A stretch of DNA of 44,678 bases from a virus, in IMG/VR virus record IMGVR_UViG_3300047552_001845, positions 1 to 44,678 of that record; one strand, 5' to 3'. Below the pieces are notes generated by a model. The model did not search any database. It worked only from the letters and a program-made list of their open reading frames with translations, and was not told the DNA's origin. The translations under genes and the position numbers were made by a program. Positions 13,861 through 18,567 of this stretch are shown one piece after another. How positions within the stretch are numbered: position 1 is the first letter of the stretch; each line of letters begins with the position of its first letter.

Positions 13861-14034
13861 CTATCCTTGAACCGGAGCACCATTCCCGTTGACTTGGAAG
13901 ATGGCCACTCGCCCGTGGCTGGAGATGTTATTAAACTGAGACACCAACGCCCGACACTCCTCGAGCGACCCACGGAACACTACGACTCCATCCTGCGAAC
14001 AGAACGACTCCATCACTACAACTTCGTGAAGCAT
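13861..14034 (-). CDS. hypothetical microprotein, 57 residues
   Basis: The start MLHEVVVMESFCSQDG follows GGAGG of promoter copy 21; an in-frame ATG upstream overlaps that element. A beta-alpha-beta pattern is plausible (VVVFRG, SLEECRALVSQF, RVAIFQVNG). No known family. Confidence 0.6.
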   Translation of the reverse strand: MLHEVVVMESFCSQDGVVVFRGSLEECRALVSQFNNISSHGRVAIFQVNGNGAPVQG

Positions 14035-14039
14035 GGGAA

Positions 14040-14059
14040 CCTCCAATATTTATTATAAA
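14040..14059 (-). promoter_or_regulatory. recurring promoter/RBS element, copy 21
   Basis: TTTATAATAAATATTGGAGG for the 57-residue protein. Confidence 0.65.
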
Positions 14060-14083
14060 GGGAAGGGCTCACGCCCCGTACTC

Positions 14084-14323
14084 TCAATCGTAGCCAACGG
14101 GCGGCGTCCACCCAGCGGGCAGCGCCTCCCTCATCGCCTGTTCCGCCCTCTTTAGCTCCTGCTCCCACATCACCACGTCCTCGCGGCGATACTGGAGGGT
14201 TTTGGTGGGGCCGCCGTAGAGCCGCACATCGCGCTCTACGTTAGTGACCGCCTCACGAGCGAGCGCAAGCTGGTGCCTACACTCTGCAGCATCAGCTGCC
14301 GCCTTGATAAACTTAGCGAACAT
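14084..14323 (-). CDS. hypothetical helical protein, 79 residues
   Basis: The start MFAKFIKAAADAAECR follows promoter copy 22 at RBS distance; the longer frame includes the promoter. Almost entirely alpha-helical and charged (HQLALAREAVTNVERDV, VMWEQELKRAEQAMREAL), probably a coiled coil, ending PAGWTPPVGYD. No membrane segment after trimming. Function unknown. Confidence 0.6.
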   Translation of the reverse strand: MFAKFIKAAADAAECRHQLALAREAVTNVERDVRLYGGPTKTLQYRREDVVMWEQELKRAEQAMREALPAGWTPPVGYD

Positions 14324-14334
14324 ACTTAGTAACA

Positions 14335-14354
14335 CCTCCAGCTTATAAAGTAAA
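14335..14354 (-). promoter_or_regulatory. recurring promoter/RBS element, copy 22 (divergent)
   Basis: TTTACTTTATAAGCTGGAGG for the 79-residue protein. Confidence 0.55.
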
Positions 14355-14365
14355 AGGAGAAGGGC

Positions 14366-14432
14366 GCGCGAAAAAAGAACACGCACTCCAGCCAGTCAGA
14401 GAGACAAACAAGAGATAACTTAGAGAGCGTGT
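14366..14432 (-). ncRNA. short RNA closed by a terminal helix
   Basis: Starts right after promoter copy 23: ACACGC (14427-14432) pairs with GCGTGT (14379-14384), then TTCTTTTTT. The interior is pyrimidine-rich (TCTCTAAG, TGTCTCTCTGAC). About 60 nt; no gene. Confidence 0.5.
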
Positions 14433-14452
14433 CCTCCACTTACTATAATAAA
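14433..14452 (-). promoter_or_regulatory. recurring element, copy 23
   Basis: TTTATTATAGTAAGTGGAGG ahead of the short RNA. Confidence 0.65.
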
Positions 14453-14497
14453 TAAGAGGATAAAGGAAAGGCATTTCTGCCCCGCCCCCCGTGCTGC

Positions 14498-14803
14498 TCA
14501 CTCGTCGTCGAGTTCGCAGTCGATGTCGTTGTCGACCATGTACTCGCCAAAGAAGTCCTCGCGCCACTCGGTGAGATCGTCGCACCTATTGCTGCACCCC
14601 TCGACACCAGGGGGCGAGCCCGTAACGCCTGTGCTGCGCCCCTCCAGGGCGTCCCGCACCGCGAGATCCCTGAGGTGGACAAGGCCGCTCGCGCGGCCAA
14701 TCCAGCCCAAATCTCTGAAGTGGGGCTCCAGTAGCTGCTCAACCTCCCGCCGCAGAGACCAGTCTGGGGCGGGGCAGATTTCAGGACAGACATTGTCCAT
14801 CAT
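14498..14803 (-). CDS. hypothetical acidic protein, 101 residues
   Basis: The start MMDNVCPEICPAPDW follows GGAGG of promoter copy 24. Acidic, ending VDNDIDCELDDE. CPEIC at the N-terminus is the only Cys pair. Helical middle (SLRREVEQLLEPHF, GLVHLRDLAVRDAL). Family not recognised. Confidence 0.6.
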   Translation of the reverse strand: MMDNVCPEICPAPDWSLRREVEQLLEPHFRDLGWIGRASGLVHLRDLAVRDALEGRSTGVTGSPPGVEGCSNRCDDLTEWREDFFGEYMVDNDIDCELDDE

Positions 14804-14809
14804 TAGACA

Positions 14810-14829
14810 CCTCCAACTTATAAAATAAA
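14810..14829 (-). promoter_or_regulatory. recurring promoter/RBS element, copy 24
   Basis: TTTATTTTATAAGTTGGAGG for the 101-residue protein. Confidence 0.65.
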
Positions 14830-14834
14830 AAGGG

Positions 14835-14858
14835 AATAAGAATGGGCCTAGGCCCCAC
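14835..14858 (-). terminator. intrinsic terminator
   Basis: GGGGCC-TA-GGCCC then ATTCTTATTCCC, closing the unit at 14863. Confidence 0.55.
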
Positions 14859-14862
14859 ACGC

Positions 14863-15006
14863 TTATTCTCTGAAACCGCAAATGGGGCAGATCTCCCCGT
14901 CTCCTTCCTCGGTATCGGTTCTGAGACACTCTGGGCACACGTACCCCTCAAACAACAAATCGAACTCGATCTGCTGGCGAGGGTTTAGCGTAGAAGTTTC
15001 TTCCAC
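14863..15006 (-). CDS. zinc-ribbon microprotein, 47 residues
   Basis: GTG start placed seven bases after the GGAGG of promoter copy 25. Sequence MEETSTLNPRQQIEF, then YVCPECLRTDTEEGDGEICP and ICGFRE. Two CPxC knuckles 15 residues apart are the classic zinc-ribbon arrangement. Probably a DNA-, RNA- or polymerase-binding adaptor, by analogy only. Confidence 0.7.
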   Translation of the reverse strand: MEETSTLNPRQQIEFDLLFEGYVCPECLRTDTEEGDGEICPICGFRE

Positions 15007-15011
15007 GTTCA

Positions 15012-15031
15012 CCTCCAACACCTATTATAAA
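15012..15031 (-). promoter_or_regulatory. recurring promoter/RBS element, copy 25
   Basis: TTTATAATAGGTGTTGGAGG for the 47-residue protein. Confidence 0.7.
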
Positions 15032-15095
15032 GCAGCGCATCTCTCTGGTGCGGAGATGGTGCGCGGCAATAATAATGCATTTACCTCATAGAGGC

Positions 15096-15276
15096 TAAAA
15101 AAGAGACGGGCCTCAACCCGTTTGTGCGTCAATCATCTGGTAATGAGACGTTCACAAATACACGCTTGGATTATTAGTACCAAGTCGTTTACTCTTTTGC
15201 ACCGTTTTCCGTCCGTGCTCGACCACCCTTTGCAACACCGTGGAGGTGTCGGTGTTGCGGGCTTCGACCAGTAAGC
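15096..15276 (-). ncRNA. structured small RNA, about 180 nt
   Basis: After promoter copy 26: GGGCTT-loop-AAGCCC; a 9-bp stem GCAACACCG / CGGTGTTGC; further weak stems; then a terminator ACGGG-TTGAGG-CCCGT with CTCTTTTTT at 15096-15123. No start codon follows the GGAGG. The segment 15032-15095, downstream of the terminator, holds GGTGCGGAG and TGCATTTAC, shared with 16.65-16.73 kb. Confidence 0.55.
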
Positions 15277-15296
15277 CCTCCAACTTCTATAATAAA
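15277..15296 (-). promoter_or_regulatory. recurring element, copy 26 (GAAGTTGG type)
   Basis: TTTATTATAGAAGTTGGAGG ahead of the RNA at 15096-15276. Confidence 0.75.
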
Positions 15297-15327
15297 GGAT
15301 AGCAGAGCATTCATTTTGAGCCGAAGG

Positions 15328-15436
15328 CGAAAAAGAGAAGCGTTCATGACCGCTCTCTTCGCCTCGGGATGCTTCCCTTGACTTGAAGACCTTGCCACAA
15401 TGCCCAGCATCTCTGCTGAGACTGATATGTGTGTGT
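15328..15436 (-). ncRNA. small RNA, family with AGCATCCCRAGG core (member 3)
   Basis: After promoter copy 27, a unit of about 110 nt contains AGCATCCCGAGG at 15362-15373, shared with 10466-10590 and 10618-10770. It ends with AGAGAGCG..CGCTTCTCT followed by TTTTT. A UUCG hairpin (GCC-TTCG-GGC type) lies just past it at 15317-15328. Confidence 0.55.
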
Positions 15437-15456
15437 CTTCCAACATCTATAATAAA
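15437..15456 (-). promoter_or_regulatory. recurring element, copy 27
   Basis: TTTATTATAGATGTTGGAAG ahead of RNA family member 3. Confidence 0.7.
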
Positions 15457-15712
15457 AATAACAGAGCGCCGTTCGCAGCGCTCTTTTGTAGTGGCCGTCC
15501 ACTATTTCACGCCTGTTACGTGGCGTCCTTGTCTGTCCAGCAAGCTTCTTCAGCGTCGGGGACTCGCGTTGACCACATCCTCTCTTCGAAGATGCTCGCG
15601 TATTTCAACGCAAAACACTATATGCCGCTCAGACTCGGCAAGTGTTACTCCAGATCCGCCACGACGACAAGGTATCGTTGGGCCTCTTCACTGGAGCCAG
15701 TTCTGGACTGAG
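15453..15712 (-). ncRNA. structured small RNA, about 250 nt
   Basis: Follows promoter copy 28 directly. No frame of note starts at RBS distance. It ends with a perfect AGAGCGC-TGCGAACG-GCGCTCT hairpin and GTTATTTTT, whose U-tract is the start of promoter copy 27. Internal stems include CTTGCCGAGTC-type and GGACGCC/GGCGT pairings. Function unknown. Confidence 0.5.
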
Positions 15713-15732
15713 TTTCCAACTTCTATAATAAA
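15713..15732 (-). promoter_or_regulatory. recurring element, copy 28 (GAAGTTGG type)
   Basis: TTTATTATAGAAGTTGGAAA ahead of the 250-nt RNA. Confidence 0.75.
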
Positions 15733-15752
15733 GAAGTGGGCCGAAGCCCCCA
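15729..15752 (-). terminator. UUCG-loop terminator
   Basis: GGGGC-TTCG-GCCC then ACTTCTTTATT, after the stop at 15758. Confidence 0.75.
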
Positions 15753-15757
15753 AACAT

Positions 15758-15904
15758 CTACATGATAGAAGCCGTCCCTCTTCTGCCGTATGGAGACGAG
15801 GGGCGCTCTACCCATCCCGCCTCCTTCTTCAGCCTGATGTCTCTAGCTCCCCAGAGAGCATAGAGAAGGGCGGCGATCATCATGAATCCGAAACATGGAT
15901 CCAC
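15758..15904 (-). CDS. small membrane protein, 48 residues
   Basis: GTG start six bases after GGAGG of promoter copy 29. Sequence MDPCFGFMMIAALLYALWG, then ARDIRLKKEAGWVERP and a basic, Ser-rich tail. One hydrophobic segment (residues about 5-19) followed by positive charges suggests an N-out/C-in single-span membrane peptide. The competing ATG frame in this unit stops after 17 codons. Role unknown. Confidence 0.6.
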   Translation of the reverse strand: MDPCFGFMMIAALLYALWGARDIRLKKEAGWVERPSSPYGRRGTASIM

Positions 15905-15909
15905 AAACA

Positions 15910-15929
15910 CCTCCAGTTAGTAGGATAAG
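15910..15929 (-). promoter_or_regulatory. recurring promoter/RBS element, copy 29 (most divergent)
   Basis: CTTATCCTACTAACTGGAGG; the GGAGG and upstream TTAT are kept. Confidence 0.5.
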
Positions 15930-15949
15930 AAATATAGGAATGCATTGAA

Positions 15950-15973
15950 AGAAAGAGTGGCGCCGAAGCGCCT
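15950..15973 (-). terminator. UUCG-loop terminator
   Basis: GAGGCGC-TTCG-GCGCC then ACTCTTTC, after the stop at 15979. Confidence 0.75.
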
Positions 15974-15978
15974 CGAAA

Positions 15979-16137
15979 CTACGCCCCAACCCCCCGGCCC
16001 GGCAGTTCCTGTACGGGTTCGGGTTCGGGAGCGGGCTCAACATGCGGAAGATCAGTCCCCGCCCCACAGTGGGGGCAGGGGTCGGTCGCCGTGCTACGAC
16101 GACCGCAGTTACAATCAGTCCAGGGCACTTCGCCCAT
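15979..16137 (-). CDS. zinc-binding microprotein, 52 residues
   Basis: MGEVPWTDCNCGRRSTATDP then CPHCGAGTDLPHVEPAPEPE. CxC and CPHC form a compact zinc knuckle; the tail is Pro/Glu-rich. Start from the GGAGG of promoter copy 30. One of five Cys-pair microproteins in this region. Confidence 0.65.
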   Translation of the reverse strand: MGEVPWTDCNCGRRSTATDPCPHCGAGTDLPHVEPAPEPEPVQELPGRGVGA

Positions 16138-16143
16138 TAGACA

Positions 16144-16163
16144 CCTCCAACATCTATAATAAG
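16144..16163 (-). promoter_or_regulatory. recurring promoter/RBS element, copy 30
   Basis: CTTATTATAGATGTTGGAGG for the 52-residue protein. Confidence 0.8.
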
Positions 16164-16200
16164 AAACATTACTACTTAGAAATACATTACATTGAAGGGA

Positions 16201-16232
16201 AAAGAAAGAGCGCGCCCCCTTGGGCTACGCTC
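16201..16232 (-). terminator. intrinsic terminator
   Basis: AGCGTAGCCC-AAGG-GGGCGCGCT then CTTTCTTTT. The GCCCAAGGGGGC centre is shared with the terminator at 23783. Confidence 0.7.
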
Positions 16233-16239
16233 AAACTGC

Positions 16240-16557
16240 CTACCAGTTCGTGATGAACCGCCGGCAGGAGACCACTTGTCCTTGAGAACGGGTGGCGTCC
16301 TGGCCGCTGTCGGGCGTGATCAGGTCGCGGCGAGAGGGCAGGGCCGCCCTCACCAAGCTGCTGACGATCAGGAGGGTACCCTCCTCGGCCTCGGGGACTT
16401 CCACCCCGACCACCGGGGCGCTACCCCGGAACACGACACCGTTGATGACCTGCTCCGGCACCTGGCCGAAGAGGACTACCGCCCGCACCCCGTCCGGCGG
16501 GATCGGGTCGTGCCCGTCCACCGTAACTTCGTGCGGAGTTAGGTTGCGTAAACGCAT
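16240..16557 (-). CDS. phage protein of the NLTPH family
   Basis: The start MRLRNLTPHEVTVDG is preceded by TTAGGAGAAG. The N-terminal NLTPH, a central Pro/Gly-rich part (VFRGSAPVVGVEVPEAEEGT), then LLIVSSLVRAALPSRRDLIT and a C-terminal RRFITNW match, by my recollection, a widespread family of short phage and prophage proteins of unknown function. 105 residues, full length for that family. It sits 57 bases after promoter copy 31, with its own RBS, unlike most units, where the element itself supplies the RBS. Confidence 0.7.
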   Translation of the reverse strand: MRLRNLTPHEVTVDGHDPIPPDGVRAVVLFGQVPEQVINGVVFRGSAPVVGVEVPEAEEGTLLIVSSLVRAALPSRRDLITPDSGQDATRSQGQVVSCRRFITNW

Positions 16558-16613
16558 CGCTTCTCCTAAGACTATCTCGCGCAACTGACCTCCATTGGCA
16601 GTTACGGAGTATG

Positions 16614-16633
16614 TCTCCAACTTCTATTATAAA
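16614..16633 (-). promoter_or_regulatory. recurring element, copy 31 (GAAGTTGG type)
   Basis: TTTATAATAGAAGTTGGAGA with a 57-nt leader before the NLTPH gene. Confidence 0.7.
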
Positions 16634-16740
16634 GAAAGCACCTGTCTTTGGTGCGGAGCACGTCGTAGCCTAACGCGGCATAACAGGGGTGCGCGGCAAA
16701 TAAATCTTATTATCTGCATTTACGTTCGTTGAACGGTAGA

Positions 16741-16960
16741 AAAAGATTGGGCCCGTTGCACGCTTATATCAGCATAAAAATAGATTGGGCCCGTTTCATT
16801 TAACGGTTTCCGTAAACGTCCGTTACACTAACGGTTCGGGTAAGTATCAGCTTTGGTAGGGCGAGCTATGCTGACGACGCCACTTGCTTTACCCTCTGTC
16901 TTGCGACAGAGCCGTTTCCCTGCAAGCCTGGTAGGAGAGTGGCCGTATGGGTCAGCTTAG
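16741..16960 (-). ncRNA. structured small RNA, about 200 nt, with repeated TAACGG arms
   Basis: After promoter copy 32: a 7-bp stem CTCTGTC/GACAGAG capped by GCAA (a GNRA loop); CCGTTA-GTG-TAACGG; further AACGG/CCGTT pairs; then two copies of AACGGGCCCAATCT, each followed by a T-tract (about 16742-16759 and 16781-16798). The two ends suggest alternative or tandem terminators. No gene. Confidence 0.55.
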
Positions 16961-16980
16961 TCTCCAACTTCTATAATAAA
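16961..16980 (-). promoter_or_regulatory. recurring element, copy 32 (GAAGTTGG type)
   Basis: TTTATTATAGAAGTTGGAGA ahead of the TAACGG-rich RNA. Confidence 0.75.
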
Positions 16981-17072
16981 AACCAACATTAGTATTTAGA
17001 AACAGTCTCACGCTCTTAGTTAGGTGGGGAGCTTCGGCGCCAAAACTACTATCTGCATTTATCCATAATGGA

Positions 17073-17198
17073 AAAAAGAAGAGCGAACTCTGGCCAGTCC
17101 GTTCTCTTTTAGCAATGTGATGCCGTAGTTGTTCTCCCCATGCCACGGGAGCTACGCAGCTGGCTTTACCTCACAGCAGTACTTGGGGAAGCTTGGCT
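17073..17198 (-). ncRNA. structured small RNA, about 125 nt
   Basis: After promoter copy 33, no start at RBS distance. Ends with AGAG..CGGACT-loop-AGTTCG..CTCT followed by TCTTTTTTCC. The segment 16985-17072 beyond it holds CTGCATTTAT, also seen near 15.08 and 16.72 kb, and no gene. Confidence 0.5.
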
Positions 17199-17218
17199 CT
17201 TCCAACATCTATAATAAA
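17199..17218 (-). promoter_or_regulatory. recurring element, copy 33
   Basis: TTTATTATAGATGTTGGAAG ahead of the RNA at 17073. Confidence 0.7.
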
Positions 17219-17219
17219 A

Positions 17220-17537
17220 AAACACTCAAAAAAACAATCTCATCAGTGGGGCCAGCCACTAGAGGGATTGTTTGCTACATGCGACGATGCCGATCCGCCG
17301 CTTTCTATAACCTCCTGTAGCTGAGGTGGCATCTTGACGTACTCCCCACACCGTGCCAGGTATGGGCGTCTCCTCTTTTTCGGGTGTCGGATCCCCGCCA
17401 CCAGTGGCAAGCACTCCGGTTTTATCCGGCGCTCCCAAACGGCCCTGGTGGTGGCCATAGCTGCAGGATTAACCCGTGCAGCGGTTCCAGTTTTGCGATG
17501 CCCCTGGATGGGCCCCGGAGCACCCTTGCGAGTGTTC
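17220..17537 (-). ncRNA. long unit, noncoding RNA or weak gene
   Basis: Follows promoter copy 34 and ends with AACAATC..GATTGTT closing a hairpin (with TAGTGG/CCCACT inside), followed by TTTTTTT at about 17223-17273. One open frame crosses it (see 17243-17458) but lacks an RBS, so the product may be RNA. Confidence 0.4.
17243..17458 (-). CDS. doubtful short gene
   Basis: 71 codons from an ATG (MATTRAVWERRIKPECLPLV) to a TGA inside the terminator hairpin. The middle is basic (IRHPKKRRRPYLARCG) and the later part looks protein-like (YVKMPPQLQEVIESGG). There is no Shine-Dalgarno sequence before the ATG. Could be real or a chance frame in a structured RNA. Confidence 0.25.
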   Translation of the reverse strand: MATTRAVWERRIKPECLPLVAGIRHPKKRRRPYLARCGEYVKMPPQLQEVIESGGSASSHVANNPSSGWPH

Positions 17538-17557
17538 TCTCCAACTTCTATAATAAA
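17538..17557 (-). promoter_or_regulatory. recurring element, copy 34 (GAAGTTGG type)
   Basis: TTTATTATAGAAGTTGGAGA ahead of the 17220-17537 unit. Confidence 0.75.
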
Positions 17558-17609
17558 CAAAAACATTAGTTTTAGCAGCACGGTGCGCCGTAGCCACAAA
17601 ACTCAAATC

Positions 17610-17727
17610 AAAAAAAGAGTCGAACCCTTGCCGGGGCTCTTCTCTTTACATAACTGCACGTTCAACCGTGCAGCGAACGCTCAAGCTACCGAGAGCCTGA
17701 ACGGGGAGGGGTCGACTTAGCGCCTTC
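17610..17727 (-). ncRNA. structured small RNA, about 115 nt
   Basis: After promoter copy 35: GGTAGCTTGAGCG (shares GTAGCTTGAG with 13559-13682); a 7-bp stem CTGCACG/CGTGCAG; then a terminator AGAG..GACTCT with TTTTTTT. No frame at RBS distance. Confidence 0.55.
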
Positions 17728-17747
17728 TCTCCAACTTCTATAATAAT
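17728..17747 (-). promoter_or_regulatory. recurring element, copy 35 (GAAGTTGG type)
   Basis: ATTATTATAGAAGTTGGAGA ahead of the 115-nt RNA. Confidence 0.75.
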
Positions 17748-17779
17748 AATATCATAGCTACTTAGAAGCGTCATTAGGG

Positions 17780-17810
17780 CGAAAAAAGGTGGGGCCATGG
17801 GCGCCCCAAC
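17780..17810 (-). terminator. intrinsic terminator
   Basis: TGGGG-loop-CCCCA then CCTTTTTTC, after the stop at 17816. Confidence 0.75.
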
Positions 17811-17815
17811 CACCA

Positions 17816-18118
17816 CTACCAACGGCCCTCGCGCACTGCGGCGCGGAAGTCGTCGTCGGTACGCCGCGCGTCGTCGCAGGAGCAGCGGCCTACCCCGCAC
17901 TCCTCGCACTCCGTGTAGCCACGAAGCGCAATGGTACGGGAGCTGGGCGTCCCGTACCATACGAGGTACAAGTCAAACCACCCCTCGGTGGGGGGCCGGC
18001 GACAAAACACTACCCGCCTCACGGGGCGGCGGCGCGCGGGAGAGCGGAGCAGGGATCTCTCCCCGCTCCGGAAGGGGGCCTCAAGCGGCCCCCCGACTTT
18101 TTCTCTTGTGTACTTCAT
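17816..18118 (-). CDS. hypothetical basic protein with Cys cluster, 100 residues
   Basis: The start MKYTREKVGGPLEAPF is given by GGAGG of promoter copy 36. Arg-rich (SLLRSPARRRPVRRVVFCRR) with a Cys cluster CEECGVGRCSC near the C-terminus that may bind metal, ending DDDFRAAVREGRW. Probably nucleic-acid binding on charge alone; family unknown. Confidence 0.6.
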   Translation of the reverse strand: MKYTREKVGGPLEAPFRSGERSLLRSPARRRPVRRVVFCRRPPTEGWFDLYLVWYGTPSSRTIALRGYTECEECGVGRCSCDDARRTDDDFRAAVREGRW

Positions 18119-18123
18119 GAGCA

Positions 18124-18143
18124 CCTCCATCATCTATTATAAT
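18124..18143 (-). promoter_or_regulatory. recurring promoter/RBS element, copy 36
   Basis: ATTATAATAGATGATGGAGG for the 100-residue protein. Confidence 0.65.
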
Positions 18144-18154
18144 GGTGCGGAGGC

Positions 18155-18246
18155 AGAAATAAAAAATGAGCGCCCAAAGGCACCGCATTTTCCCAACAGC
18201 ACGGCCAGCTTGCTTCAGGAGCCTGTTGGTACCCCAGAGGCCAAAG
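18155..18246 (-). ncRNA. structured small RNA, about 90 nt
   Basis: After promoter copy 37: GAGGC-TTTG-GCCTC; CCAACAG..CTGTTGG; and GGTGCC-TTTG-GGCGCT followed by CATTTTTTATTT. No gene. Confidence 0.55.
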
Positions 18247-18266
18247 CCTCCAACTTCTATGATAAA
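18247..18266 (-). promoter_or_regulatory. recurring element, copy 37 (GAAGTTGG type)
   Basis: TTTATCATAGAAGTTGGAGG ahead of the 90-nt RNA. It is the rightmost copy. Confidence 0.7.
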
Positions 18267-18440
18267 ATGCCGGAGGTAATCTGTACACGCGGTGCTTTTG
18301 GCGTAGGTACGGACTCCGCGAAATCGACCTATAACGAAGCCATCAGTCGACGAGCAAAGCGAGGAGACTCAACTGGTGCGGAGGTACAGTGACACTTTCT
18401 TTTGTTATTATTAGGTATTGTTAAAGGAAAGAAACTTATA
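18267..18440. other. geneless stretch
   Basis: No convincing gene. Holds another copy of GGTGCGGAG (18376), also at 15050, 16653 and 18142. A minus-strand RNA could begin in the AT-rich part at about 18400-18450, but no copy of the recurring element is present. Confidence 0.4.
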
Positions 18441-18449
18441 AAGGAAAAG

Positions 18450-18560
18450 TAGGGAAAAATAAAAGGGACATGCATTGCTGCACGCCCCTAATGCCGGTGT
18501 TTAGACACCTTACCCGGCTAGGTGTTAGGGCCTTACGGCCTAGAACGGGCTAACAGCCCA
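18450..18560 (-). ncRNA. structured 3' element after the polymerase gene
   Basis: Directly past the stop at 18568, AGGGAC pairs with GTCCC across about 95 nt and is followed by TTTTATTTTTCCC. Inside lie GGGCTGTTAGCCC, TAGGCCGTAAGGCCCTA and ACACC..GGTGT stems. It is larger than a plain terminator, so it may be a 3' UTR-derived RNA or a stabilising structure. Confidence 0.6.
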
Positions 18561-18567
18561 GCGGTCC

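Noticed and set aside
4364-18266. Recurring 20-mers as a CRISPR-like array
   Set aside because: Spacing is irregular, the copies sit at RBS distance from genes or ahead of structured RNAs, and the units between them are transcribed sequences, not uniform spacers.
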